DNA of 64,000 nt, from contig NZ_CP009516.1 in the NCBI RefSeq assembly GCF_000970285.1, positions 3,575,036 through 3,639,035 on the forward strand, written 5' to 3'. Below the pieces are notes generated by a model. That model was not told where the DNA came from, ran no database searches, and saw nothing but the letters and a program-made list of their open reading frames with translations. Below are positions 36,272 through 46,060 of this stretch, one piece after another. The position numbers and the translations under genes were made by a program. Origin of the DNA: Methanosarcina horonobensis HB-1 = JCM 15518. Its GTDB lineage: Archaea; Halobacteriota; Methanosarcinia; Methanosarcinales; Methanosarcinaceae. The first letter of the stretch is position 1. Each line of letters starts with the position of its first letter.

Positions 36272-39200
36272 TCAGATCATTGCAAACATACGCGCTACAT
36301 CATCAAAATCGATCCTGCCATTTCCGTTGAGGTCGAAGTACTCCACCGGCATGTTTTCCTCTATCCAGTCCATGTTGTGGAAGTACGCCACTATATCTAC
36401 GAAGCTGAACTCCCCGTTTCCGGTGAGGTCTTCATAGAACCCGTCTCCGTCAAGGTCCTGAGGGGCATATTCCTGATCCGGCAGGGGAGACAGAAGGGTC
36501 ACTTCAATTCTTCCTGTTAAAAATGCCGGCTCTATGATGTTTCCTGAATCGTCATCCAGACGTTTAACCCCTATCGAAAGGTTCGCAGATCCTTTCTTCT
36601 TTCCGGAAACAGTTAGGGTGGCGAGCACAACATCTGTTGCTCCTGCCTTAACAGTATCTTCCCCGTCAACAGTCTTCAGGTAGATAGAAGTCCCTGGCAG
36701 AGAAGAATTCTCAGTAATCAGACCCCAGGAAGGATACTCTATATCAACTATCTCGGCAACAGTCGGGTCGTCAATAGCAACGGTAAGGTTGTAGCCTGAA
36801 AGACCTTCTGGGAAATTACTGGCAACGACATTTATCTCAATAGATTCGTTTTCTGAGACAGAGGAGTTTTCCGGGTCAAAATAGAGAGTAACAGTTGACC
36901 CGGAAGCTCCGGAAACTTCTATGTAATCCGATTTTAACTCGAAGTCCTTCCCAGCAGCATTTTCCACAGTCAGGTTTACAGTGTAATTTCCGGCTGCATT
37001 ATAGGTATGCGAGGGATTCTGATCGGTAGCACTGGTACCGTCACCGAAGTCCCAGAACCACGAGGTAGGTGTGCCTGTAGACTGGTCCGTGAAATTGACA
37101 GTGAGAGGGGCAGTACCGCCAGTTACATCAGCAGTGAAAGCAGCAACGGGTTCAGGTTCTACAGGTGCAGAAGATACAGTGATGTAATCAGTTTTCACCT
37201 CGGAATCGCTTCCTCCAGCATTTGAAACCATAAGACTAACTGTGTAGTTACCGGCCGATTCATATGTACACGAGGGATTCTGCTCAGTTGAGTCCACAGT
37301 GCCGTCATTATTAAAGTCCCAGGAGTAGGAAGAGACTGAACCAGTTGACGCATCGGTGAACTGAACCGTGAGCGGAGCATCGCCAGAAGTGGGTACTGCA
37401 GTAAAGTCTGCAACCGGTGCAGTCTCTAGGTATTCAGCCATGAGAATTGTATTCATAGCATACATGCTGTCGCCAGAGGAGCCATTCAGGTAACTCAGTA
37501 GGCGTGCGGTATCAGTGCCATCATGAATGGCTCCGGTCACATCGTAAGAAGAGAAACCCATCTGCGGATTTGATAGATAATCACTCCAGAAACCTGGGTA
37601 CTCCTGGTTGTTGAAATAGAATTTACTCTTTCCAACATCGCTTGCACTGGCCAGGATGGCTATTGCAGTAGCTTTCGAAACACCCGAGGCATTCACACCG
37701 CTGAAAGACGCATAAGCTGTGGCCTCGTCGCTGGTTACTGCATAGCTATTCCCTGCTGCGAGAATATCGAACTCATCGTTGATCCAGATCTTTCCCGTTT
37801 TTCCTGCAGGGTCGTGGTAGACAACGACCATGTACGCTCCCCACATAGCATAATCATTGCTAGCCTCAGGGGTGATGGTAATACTGTTTCCTGAGGAGTT
37901 AAACAGTGACGTTACGTTGTAGACATAAAGCCCATATGGGTAATTGTACATGCCATAACTCTTTTGATCCTTGTAGGTGGCAATCGGAGTTACGGTATTG
38001 CTGTTGAACGACATTGTAAATGCCGGGTCAGTTCCCATCTTATTGTAGCTGTACGCCTGGTAGAGCCGAGCGCTTACAACCGTTGTTCCTGCAGGGATTG
38101 GCAGGTTCGTTGATGACCATGTATATGTTTTGGCAGTCCAGTTTGCTGAATTATATGCCGTGTTTCCGGCTGAGTAAACAATCCCATGCCTTCCTTCAAA
38201 CGTAGCCTGCGTTGTTATATCGTTCCCACCGGTGTACCTCTTGCCCTTGTACCCATTATTGACAACAGTTTTTGTGAGGGTCATTGAGTTGTTAGTTTCA
38301 TCGAACTCGGAAACCTCATTATTAGAGTCTGCAGTGACCGTAATCTCCACGCTGTCTCCTAAGGTTCTAAGAGCAGAGTCCGTTATTGTAAGTGTAGTAT
38401 TTGCTCCAACTGCAAGACCGCCAGTAGCTACATTTGTATCGACACCATTAATGGTGAATTTGACCGTAAAGTTTCCAGAATCAGCCGCACCTATATTCGT
38501 AACAGTTGCCGCTATGGTATTTGTCTCATTTGCAAAAATCTCGCCAACATTCGGGGCGATTGCTGAAACAATGAGATCAGACTTCGAAGACCCATTGACA
38601 ACAATGTATCCTGTCTTTACTTCAGAATCACTTCCACCTGATCCAGTAACTGTAAGGTTGACAGTATATGTTCCAGGTTCGCTGTAAGTATACGAAGGAC
38701 TCTGTACGTTACTGTCTACAATTCCATCATTATCAAAGTCCCAGGCATATGAGGATACAGTACCAGTTGAAGCGTCAGTGAACTGAACATCAAGAGGGAC
38801 CGTTCCGCTGGTCGGGTCTGCAGTGAAATTTGCTACCGGTGCAGATTCCTGTTCTGCCTGGTATTCAACAACAAGTATCTGCTGGAGTGCGTCCATGCCT
38901 CCGCTAGTTGTGCTCTGGATGCCGAACTCGTTCACTGTTTCAGTGATATAGTTTGTTGCATTAAAGACCAAGGGACTTGCAGTGTTGGAACTTCCCATCC
39001 ATGCATTGGTTGCCACGGTATTTCCGTTGAAAAGCAGGTTTCCTTCATCGGGTCCTGCACTTCCTGCAAAACTGTACAGCATAGCGTTCACGACATTAGT
39101 CTTGTCAATAGTCATGCCGGTGAAAGGAACGTATGCAATAGCCTCTTCTGGAGTGGTCCCATAACTGGACTCAGATAACCCAAGCTCATCGCACTCTTCG

Positions 39201-41158
39201 TTAATGAAGATCTGCTTCCTGGTTTCATTAGAGTTCCTGTAGACCACGACAAGAGTGCTGGGATACAGTGCGACTTTGCCGTAAAGGTCATTATTTCCAT
39301 CGTAGGGAACCGTAACAAGGCTGTTTTCGGATGAGCTAAACTTGTCGGTTACATCGTAGACACAGAGCCCATATTCATAGTCAGCGTACCCGCCAAAATT
39401 ACTCCAATCCCTGTAGAGAATTCCGTTTCCTGTTGAGAGGTTTCCGTTCTCTATTATGTTCCCGTTGAAGTTAATGTTCAGCCACGGATACCCACCGGGT
39501 GTCTGGTCCCAGTTGTAGGCGAAATAAAGGAGGGCCTTTTCTATAGTTGAACCAGCAGGAATCGGAAGGTCGCTTGCACTCCATGTTTCGGTCCTGCCGG
39601 AACCCCAGCCTCCAACTCCTTTATAGGCAGATTCAGGCTGTGTGGAATACAAAAGGTTACCATGGAGATCAAAGGTATTTTTAGTAGTGATATTGCTCCC
39701 GCCTTCCCAGTAGATGCCTTTGCCCTTATACCCGTTGTATTTGACCAGTTTCGCCGCACTGCTCTTGTTGTTGTTGGCCTCGTTGGTTTCAGGGATAAGG
39801 TTATCCGGATCAACGCGTGCTGTGTAGGTCACCGTGTCGCCTTCAAGATTGCGTATGGTCGGGTCGATCAGGGTTACAGTGGTCTGTGCCCCGCTCCCGA
39901 GAGACGCGATGGTTGTCGTGTTTGCGGGAACCGTACCATTGGAAACGTCGCTTGCATACAGGGCGACCTGGATATTGGTGGCGGTTTCAGGCCCGCTGTT
40001 TTTGATATTGGTGATCTTCACCGAGTTTTGTTCCCTGGAAAAGACCGCACTGGCAGGTACAGGGTTCACAATGCTGGCGATGGTGAGGTCAACCTGGGGC
40101 GTCTGTTCGATTTGACTTTTTACCACAAGGAAAGCGAGCGGGATCTTGTAGAATGCTGCAGTGCCGGTACCTGGCAGGTATCTAGCATAGGCAAACATGA
40201 CACTGCTGCTGCCGGAGACAGAAGAGGTCACGTCCCATGAATCAATCCCTGAGTAGTCACCCTGCGCATCTGCGACCCTATCAAGCCCTATGTTTGTAAA
40301 TGACCCGGTCTTTGCAGATGCATCGAAGTTATTATCTGATGTTGGGAAACCGTAGTAGCCATTGTTACTTGCCATGTAATCAGCGGTGAGCTTGGCCGAT
40401 GTGATGCCGGAAAGCCCGCTGGTGTCAAATGTGGTTGTTCCAACGGCAACTTCACCCAGGTTATCCTCAGTATAGTAAGTGCAGGCGTCATGCCCCTCAT
40501 TCACCCAGTAAGTTGTCTGGGTTGTGGAGGCGGGGTCGTCGTATGCAACAACCAGCGTCACTACCTTTATCCGGCCATCATAGGAACCCGTGGAGTCAAC
40601 TTTCACCTTGATAGTATCCTCCCCAGCCTGGACCAGGTTAGTAACATCGTACCAGCTCAGGTAGTCACTTGTCACTCGGTTGGTATGGTCATTGAGCATC
40701 AGATAAGGTTCCCCGGTGCCGTGCCCTGCAAACTCGCTGTTGTCATTGCCGCCATCGCCATAGTCCCCACCCTGAAGGTAGATGAAGGGCTGTCCTTCGT
40801 CAGTTTCTGTCCAGGTGTTGTCCCAGGTCCCGTCGTTATCCCAGTCAACACTGGTGGTGTAGGTGATTTTCTTTGCATCCTGCATATGGCCGCAGTAGCT
40901 GGAGACATAGAGCCGGGCCCATTTTACCCGTCCGGATTCCGCCACAGCAGCTGCCGGCAGGGTAAACGTCCTGTCTACAGCATTAGAAAATCCTGTTGAC
41001 GGAGGGTTTCCGGAGATATAAAGGTCGCCGGTCACTGTCCCAGTCTGAACTGTAGTCAATGGGAGACCACCGACCCAGTCATCTGCAGCTCCTATGCCTG
41101 TAAACAGGACAAAGCATAGAACTGCTGAGATCCATAAAAATGAAGGTTTCCTGTTCGT
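36272..41158 (-). CDS. Giant dockerin protein with three DUF3344 modules; ACG start
   Basis: 1628 residues if started at the ACG at 41158, seven bases after GGAGG. No ATG, GTG or TTG lies in frame between a TAA at 41180-41182 and a TTG at 41059, which is beyond the signal peptide. Order: signal peptide (n-region NRKPSF, cleavage near GIGAA), DUF3344 (26-345), CARDB (350-448), DUF3344 (450-705), PKD (715-795), CARDB (800-890), DUF3344 (892-1125), two PKD (1128-1305), cohesin-like (1310-1450), and dockerin loops [12 protein letters not shown] and [12 protein letters not shown] at the C-terminus. DUF3344 marks include GRIKVVTLVVAYDDP and YWVNEGHDACTYYT. It heads the operon with the cohesin anchor and the two-cohesin protein. 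The N-terminal 980 bases are almost identical to those of 41966 and the last 728 to 10097. Confidence 0.9.
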   Translation of the reverse strand, partial: TNRKPSFLWISAVLCFVLFTGIGAADDWVGGLPLTTVQTGTVTGDLYISGNPPSTGFSNAVDRTFTLPAAAVAESGRVKWARLYVSSYCGHMQDAKKITYTTSVDWDNDGTWDNTWTETDEGQPFIYLQGGDYGDGGNDNSEFAGHGTGEPYLMLNDHTNRVTSDYLSWYDVTNLVQAGEDTIKVKVDSTGSYDGRIKVVTLVVAYDDPASTTQTTYWVNEGHDACTYYTEDNLGEVAVGTTTFDTSGLSGITSAKLTADYMASNNGYYGFPTSDNNFDASAKTGSFTNIGLDRVADAQGDYSGIDSWDVTSSVSGSSSVMFAYARYLPGTGTAAFYKIPLAFLVVKSQIEQTPQVDLTIASIVNPVPASAVFSREQNSVKITNIKNSGPETATNIQVALYASDVSNGTVPANTTTIASLGSGAQTTVTLIDPTIRNLEGDTVTYTARVDPDNLIPETNEANNNKSSAAKLVKYNGYKGKGIYWEGGSNITTKNTFDLHGNLLYSTQPESAYKGVGGWGSGRTETWSASDLPIPAGSTIEKALLYFAYNWDQTPGGYPWLNINFNGNIIENGNLSTGNGILYRDWSNFGGYADYEYGLCVYDVTDKFSSSENSLVTVPYDGNNDLYGKVALYPSTLVVVYRNSNETRKQIFINEECDELGLSESSYGTTPEEAIAYVPFTGMTIDKTNVVNAMLYSFAGSAGPDEGNLLFNGNTVATNAWMGSSNTASPLVFNATNYITETVNEFGIQSTTSGGMDALQQILVVEYQAEQESAPVANFTADPTSGTVPLDVQFTDASTGTVSSYAWDFDNDGIVDSNVQSPSYTYSEPGTYTVNLTVTGSGGSDSEVKTGYIVVNGSSKSDLIVSAIAPNVGEIFANETNTIAATVTNIGAADSGNFTVKFTINGVDTNVATGGLAVGANTTLTITDSALRTLGDSVEITVTADSNNEVSEFDETNNSMTLTKTVVNNGYKGKRYTGGNDITTQATFEGRHGIVYSAGNTAYNSANWTAKTYTWSSTNLPIPAGTTVVSARLYQAYSYNKMGTDPAFTMSFNSNTVTPIATYKDQKSYGMYNYPYGLYVYNVTSLFNSSGNSITITPEASNDYAMWGAYMVVVYHDPAGKTGKIWINDEFDILAAGNSYAVTSDEATAYASFSGVNASGVSKATAIAILASASDVGKSKFYFNNQEYPGFWSDYLSNPQMGFSSYDVTGAIHDGTDTARLLSYLNGSSGDSMYAMNTILMAEYLETAPVADFTAVPTSGDAPLTVQFTDASTGSVSSYSWDFNNDGTVDSTEQNPSCTYESAGNYTVSLMVSNAGGSDSEVKTDYITVSSAPVEPEPVAAFTADVTGGTAPLTVNFTDQSTGTPTSWFWDFGDGTSATDQNPSHTYNAAGNYTVNLTVENAAGKDFELKSDYIEVSGASGSTVTLYFDPENSSVSENESIEINVVASNFPEGLSGYNLTVAIDDPTVAEIVDIEYPSWGLITENSSLPGTSIYLKTVDGEDTVKAGATDVVLATLTVSGKKKGSANLSIGVKRLDDDSGNIIEPAFLTGRIEVTLLSPLPDQEYAPQDLDGDGFYEDLTGNGEFSFVDIVAYFHNMDWIEENMPVEYFDLNGNGRIDFDDVARMFAMI
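40117..41095 (-). repeat. ~980-base block nearly identical to 44665-45643
   Basis: Constant offset 4548. Only a handful of single-base differences are seen (for example CACTCGG/CACCCGG and GTCGCCGG/GTCACCGG). It encodes the N-terminal DUF3344 module of both giant genes. Downstream modules of the two genes are clearly more diverged. Confidence 0.8.
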
Positions 41159-41500
41159 AAATTTTCCTCCTGTACCGTATTAGAGAAAGAGTTCCAGAGG
41201 TGTGTAACAGTCCCTATCAAAGAAGTAACAGTAATCCAACCAGAAATCAACCTGTTTCAAAAAATAATACCAAATTTTTGTCATTGTGATTTTAAGAATC
41301 TTGTAATGTATTTTCAACAAGATAGCATTAAATTATTCCTTTATCTTATAGAACCCTCTTTGACAGATTGCCTTCTCAAAAATGCTCTACAACTTCTTCC
41401 CATTTATGCTTAAATATTATTACTAATTAATATTTTATTAACAACATTTCAGATATATCAATCTTTCTAAATGTGTCTTAAAGATACAAAAGTTCATATT
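41159..41500 (-). promoter_or_regulatory. Conserved leader of ACG-start gene 36272
   Basis: GGTACAGGAGGAAAATTT ends it at the ACG. Upstream are GGGAAGAAGTTGTAGAG (about 41390) and AAAGATTGATATATCTGAAA (about 41451-41470), both repeated before 41966 and, more weakly, 46642. The latter includes the likely minus-strand TATA box. The mRNA leader is about 280 bases. Confidence 0.5.
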
Positions 41501-41965
41501 TGTATATACGACAAATGGCAATTTTAGTGCATTTAAGTCCTTTTTACTCAATCTGTTACTCTAAAAATTTAGAAAAATTTCATTTTTCAGCAATCGTTTA
41601 TTGGTTCATTTGTTTCATTATTAAGCAAGGGATTAGTTTAATAATTATTAATATTATTAATTTAAGTAATAACATTAAACTACCATTGCATAAGGAAATT
41701 TGGCTTAAAAAGTAAAAATAATAAGTAAAAAATAGCTATTAAGCTCATCTAGAACTGAAAATCTGACAATATGATACACCGTTGATCTATTCAAAAAAAA
41801 GTAGTTACAACTCTCTTTACAATTTCCTTCCCATCCAAAATATGTCTTCCCCCAGTAAGTAATGTATATCTTGAATTTAATAATATTTAATATTCCTAAA
41901 GAAAAACAATATTAAATATAAAAATTCTTATGCCTTTATTTAAAAAATAAAAAGAAACAGCCTTA
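41501..41965. other. AT-rich spacer with partial promoter-block copy
   Basis: CCCAGTAAGTAATG (from about 41850) and AAACAATATTAAATATA (about 41905-41921) resemble blocks P4-P6, but no type A or B body follows; gene 41966 ends just beyond. A 71-codon plus ORF (41500-41715) looks fortuitous. Confidence 0.35.
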
Positions 41966-44900
41966 TTAGGCTGCTTCTGCCCAGAAAATGAGACTTCCCT
42001 GGAATTGCCCTGTAGACGAGTAGTTTAACGGTAGATCAAGCTGAGCTTCGGAGGTTACCGAATTTTTTGCAGCTATGATCTTACTGTAGCTGGACCAGAT
42101 GCTTTGATCAAGCAAGAGCCCAGTTTTGAAAGGACCGTTTTCCTGGTCATCCACTTCGGCAGTAACCTTTATACTGGTGCCTCCGTTATTCTGGAGAGTA
42201 AGGGGCAAAGACTCACTCGGCGTTCCCGGAGAGACTATTCCGAAATCGACCGAATTCGGAGAGACAGTCAGGGAAATTGCAGGAATGATTTTCACTTTAA
42301 GTGATACCGTTGAAGAGGAACCTGAGCCCGAAGAAGCTACTTTCGCCTGCTGGATAATCTCTGCGTCCGTGCAGCCATCTTTGCTGGCCGTTGCAGTAAT
42401 TGTTCCTTCACAGCTTGCATTTACCGCAAGTACAACCGTTCCGTTCGCATCAGTTGTTCCCGAACCTGTAGCACAACCGCTCAGATTTACAAATGCTCCT
42501 TCAACAGGGAAATCGTCACTTGTTACAGTATACGTAACATCGGTTTCCTCTTCCACAGTCACATTAAGGGTACTTGCAGAGAGAGAAAGGGCAGGGGTGA
42601 CAGGCGTTTCATTTTCAGACACCGCCTGCTGGATAAGCTCTGCGTCCGTGTAGCCGTCTTTGCTAGCCTCTGCAGTAATAGCTCCTTTAGAGCTTGCATT
42701 TACCGCAAGTACAACAGTTCCGTCCGCATCAGTTGTCCCCGAACCTGTAGCACAACCGCTCAAGTTAACAAGTGCCCCTTCAACAGGGGAATCGTCACTT
42801 GTTACGGTATACGTAACATCGGTTTCCTCTCCCACAGTCACATTAAGGGTGCTTGCAGAGAGAGAAAGTGCAGGAGTGACAGAAGTTCTATCCTTAACAA
42901 CAATATATTCGGTCTTCACCTCAGAATCACTGCCTTCAGATCCGTTTACAGTTAAGTTGACAGAGTAATTACCCGCAGTTTCATAGATATACGATGGGTT
43001 CTTTTCCTCGCTGTCGATAGTGCCGTCATTATTAAAGTCCCAGGCATAGGAAGAGATAGTACCGGCAGATTTATCGGTGAACTGGACAGTCAGTGGAGCA
43101 TCTCCAGAGGTAGGAGTTGCCAAAAAGTCAGCCACTGGCGTAGCAGATGCAGATCCCTCATATTCAATAACAAGTATCTGCTGGAGTGCGTCCATGCCTC
43201 CGCTAGTCGTGCTCTGGACTCCCGCCTCGTTTCCGGTTTCATTGATGTAGTCTGTAACATCAAAGACTAAGGGGCTTCCTGAATTGGAACTTCCCATCCA
43301 TGCATTGGTTGCCACGATGTTTCCGTTGAAAAGCAAGTTTCCTTCATCGGGTCCTGCACTTCCGGCAAAACTGTACAGCACAGCATTTGTGACCTTATCC
43401 ACGTCAATGGACATGTCGGTGAAAGGAGCGTATGCAGTAGCCTCTTCAGGAGTGGTCCCATAATTGGATTCAGACAAACCAAGCTCGTCGCATTCTTCAT
43501 TAATGAAGATCTGCTTCCGGGTTTCATTAGCGTTTTCGTAGACCACTACAAGGGTGCTGGGATACAGTGCGTTTTTGTTTTCACCAACAGATGTCATGAC
43601 AAGGTTGTTTCCTGAAGAGCTAAACTTATCGGTTACATCGTAGACATAGAGCCCGTATTCATAGTCAGCGTACCCGCCAAAATTGCTCCAGTCCCTGTAG
43701 AGGGTTCCGTTTCCTGTTGAGATGTTGCCGTTATCAAGGGTGTTCCCATTGAAGTTAATGTTCAGCCACGGATATCCGCCGGGCGTCTGGTCCCAGTTGT
43801 AGGCGACATAAAGGAAGGCCTTTTCTATTGTGGAGCCACTCGGGACCGGAAGGTCGCTTGCACTCCAGCTTTCTGTCCGGGTCTCCCAGCCGACAGATTG
43901 GTAAGCAGAATCAGGCTGTGTGGAGTACAAAAGGTTCCCCTGGAGGTCATACGTATGTTGGGTAGTGATATTGCTTCCGCCTTCCCAGTAGATACCTTTG
44001 CCTTTATAGCCGTTGTATCTGACCTCTTTGGCTGCACTGCTCTTGTTGTTGTTGGTCTCGTCGGTTTCAGCGATAAGGTTGTCAGGGTCAACGACAGCAG
44101 TGTAGGTAACAGTACCGCCTTCAAGGTTGCGGATAGTAGGGTCGATCAGGGTTACTGTGGCCGTCTCTTCGCTTGCAAGGGATGCAATCGTTGTCGTGTT
44201 TACTGGAACCGTTCCACTGGATACGTCGCTTGCATACAGGGCGATTGAAATGTTGGTAAGGGTGGCAGTTCCGGTGTTCTTGACATTGTTAACTTTCACA
44301 GTATTTGCTTCCCTGGCAAAGATCGCAGAAGCAGGAACGGTGTTGACGAGCCCTGAGATGGTGAGGTCGTTCGTCGTCACCTGAGTCGCTTGAGTTACGG
44401 TTATGTAGTTTGTCTTCACCTCGAAGTCGCTTCCATCTGCGTTCGTGACTGTGAGGTTGACAGAGTAGGTTCCTGCAGCCCCATAGGTATACAGGGGATT
44501 TTGCTGAGTGCTGTCGACAGTCCCGTCATTATCAAAGTCCCAGGCATAGGAAGAAACAGTCCCTGTTGATGCATCGGTAAACTGGACCTCAAGGGGAGCA
44601 GTGCCGCTTGTTACACTTGCCAAAAAGTCTGCCACAGGCGGCTGGGAAACCGTTTCAATCGGGCTTTTTACCACAAGGAAAGCGAGCGGGATCTTGTAGA
44701 ATGCTGCAGTGCCGGTACCTGGCAGGTATCTAGCATAGGCAAACATGACACTGCTGCTGCCGGAGACAGAAGAGGTCACGTCCCATGAATCAATCCCTGA
44801 GTAGTCACCCTGCGCATCTGCGACCCTATCAAGCCCTATGTTTGTAAATGACCCGGTCTTTGCAGATGCATCGAAGTTATTATCTGATGTTGGGAAACCG

Positions 44901-45718
44901 TAGTAGCCATTGTTACTTGCCATGTAATCAGCGGTGAGCTTGGCCGATGTGATGCCGGAAAGCCCGCTGGTGTCAAATGTGGTTGTTCCAACGGCAACTT
45001 CACCCAGGTTATCCTCAGTATAGTAAGTGCAGGCGTCATGCCCCTCATTCACCCAGTAAGTTGTCTGGGTTGTGGAGGCGGGGTCGTCGTATGCAACAAC
45101 CAGCGTCACTACCTTTATCCGGCCATCATAGGAACCCGTGGAGTCAACTTTCACCTTGATAGTATCCTCCCCAGCCTGGACCAGGTTAGTAACATCGTAC
45201 CAGCTCAGGTAGTCACTTGTCACCCGGTTGGTATGGTCATTGAGCATCAGATAAGGTTCCCCGGTGCCGTGCCCTGCAAACTCGCTGTTGTCATTGCCGC
45301 CATCGCCATAGTCCCCACCCTGAAGGTAGATGAAGGGCTGTCCTTCGTCAGTTTCTGTCCAGGTGTTGTCCCAGGTCCCGTCGTTATCCCAGTCAACACT
45401 GGTGGTGTAGGTGATTTTCTTTGCATCCTGCATATGGCCGCAGTAGCTGGAGACATAGAGCCGGGCCCATTTTACCCGTCCGGATTCCGCCACAGCAGCT
45501 GCCGGCAGGGTAAACGTCCTGTCTACAGCATTAGAAAATCCTGTTGACGGAGGGTTTCCGGAGATATAAAGGTCACCGGTCACTGTCCCAGTCTGAATTG
45601 TAGTCAATGGGATACCACCGACCCAGTCATCTGCAGCTGCGGCGCCTGTAAACAGAGTAAGGCAGACTCCACTGCTCAAAATCAGAGTTAACAATATAAA
45701 AATTAATTTCTTGTTCGT
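41966..45718 (-). CDS. Giant DUF3344 surface protein with WAEAA C-terminal module; ACG start
   Basis: 1250 residues from the ACG at 45718, seven bases after GGAGG; this gives a perfect signal peptide (n-region NKKLIFILL, cleavage after GAAAA). A TTG at 45829 would add 37 residues in front of it and lacks an SD. Modules: DUF3344 (28-348), PKD (360-440), CARDB (448-545), DUF3344 (548-800), PKD (808-890), two Big-type Ig repeats (900-1080, LSASTLNVTVGEETDVTYTV and a near-identical second copy, each with LSGCATGSGTTD), and the terminal module (about 1090-1250) ending SLIFWAEAA. There is no dockerin or cohesin, in contrast to its paralogue 36272. How it is held at the surface is unknown. It is transcribed alone, 0.8 kb from each neighbour. 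Confidence 0.9.
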   Translation of the reverse strand, partial: TNKKLIFILLTLILSSGVCLTLFTGAAAADDWVGGIPLTTIQTGTVTGDLYISGNPPSTGFSNAVDRTFTLPAAAVAESGRVKWARLYVSSYCGHMQDAKKITYTTSVDWDNDGTWDNTWTETDEGQPFIYLQGGDYGDGGNDNSEFAGHGTGEPYLMLNDHTNRVTSDYLSWYDVTNLVQAGEDTIKVKVDSTGSYDGRIKVVTLVVAYDDPASTTQTTYWVNEGHDACTYYTEDNLGEVAVGTTTFDTSGLSGITSAKLTADYMASNNGYYGFPTSDNNFDASAKTGSFTNIGLDRVADAQGDYSGIDSWDVTSSVSGSSSVMFAYARYLPGTGTAAFYKIPLAFLVVKSPIETVSQPPVADFLASVTSGTAPLEVQFTDASTGTVSSYAWDFDNDGTVDSTQQNPLYTYGAAGTYSVNLTVTNADGSDFEVKTNYITVTQATQVTTNDLTISGLVNTVPASAIFAREANTVKVNNVKNTGTATLTNISIALYASDVSSGTVPVNTTTIASLASEETATVTLIDPTIRNLEGGTVTYTAVVDPDNLIAETDETNNNKSSAAKEVRYNGYKGKGIYWEGGSNITTQHTYDLQGNLLYSTQPDSAYQSVGWETRTESWSASDLPVPSGSTIEKAFLYVAYNWDQTPGGYPWLNINFNGNTLDNGNISTGNGTLYRDWSNFGGYADYEYGLYVYDVTDKFSSSGNNLVMTSVGENKNALYPSTLVVVYENANETRKQIFINEECDELGLSESNYGTTPEEATAYAPFTDMSIDVDKVTNAVLYSFAGSAGPDEGNLLFNGNIVATNAWMGSSNSGSPLVFDVTDYINETGNEAGVQSTTSGGMDALQQILVIEYEGSASATPVADFLATPTSGDAPLTVQFTDKSAGTISSYAWDFNNDGTIDSEEKNPSYIYETAGNYSVNLTVNGSEGSDSEVKTEYIVVKDRTSVTPALSLSASTLNVTVGEETDVTYTVTSDDSPVEGALVNLSGCATGSGTTDADGTVVLAVNASSKGAITAEASKDGYTDAELIQQAVSENETPVTPALSLSASTLNVTVEEETDVTYTVTSDDFPVEGAFVNLSGCATGSGTTDANGTVVLAVNASCEGTITATASKDGCTDAEIIQQAKVASSGSGSSSTVSLKVKIIPAISLTVSPNSVDFGIVSPGTPSESLPLTLQNNGGTSIKVTAEVDDQENGPFKTGLLLDQSIWSSYSKIIAAKNSVTSEAQLDLPLNYSSTGQFQGSLIFWAEAA

Positions 45719-46060
45719 AAATTTTCCTCCTGTACGTCCTGGAGAAAAAAATTCCAGAGCTATGTACACAACAGTTCCTACTAGGGAAGTAACAGAAACC
45801 CAATAGTTTTCAAAAAAAAATTGTTTCAATTATGAGCTGGAAAAATACTCATAGTTAATTTTTAAGCCAGGTAGCGCTGGATTATTCCCTTTTCTGATAG
45901 GATTACCTTTTGCAGATTACATCTAGAATTATTTTCTCCATAACTTCTTCCCAATTTAGGTCTAATTATTAATACTAATAATCATTTTATTAACAAATTT
46001 TCAGATATATTAATCTTTCTAAATGCTTTTTGAATGGATAAAAATTATCATTTATGAGGA
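45719..46060 (-). promoter_or_regulatory. Conserved leader of ACG-start gene 41966
   Basis: It holds CGTACAGGAGGAAAATTT before the ACG, CTGGAATTTTTTTCTCC upstream, GGGAAGAAGTTATGGAG at about 45938-45954 and AAAGATTAATATATCTGAAA at about 46000-46020. The same blocks occur in order before 36272 and 46642. Confidence 0.5.

Noticed and set aside
35352-36437. 361-codon plus-strand ORF
   Set aside because: It is fully antisense to the PGF-CTERM cohesin gene and the end of 36272; Ser/Pro-rich shadow of a Glu/Ser-rich linker, with no SD or family resemblance.
40490-40999. 169-codon plus-strand ORF, repeated at 45038-45547
   Set aside because: It is antisense to the strongly supported DUF3344 modules of 36272 and 41966. 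The two copies agree only because the underlying DNA block is duplicated.
41966-45829. TTG at 45829 as start of the giant gene
   Set aside because: It has no SD, puts 37 residues before the signal peptide, and the matching frame in the paralogue 36272 is closed by a TAA.
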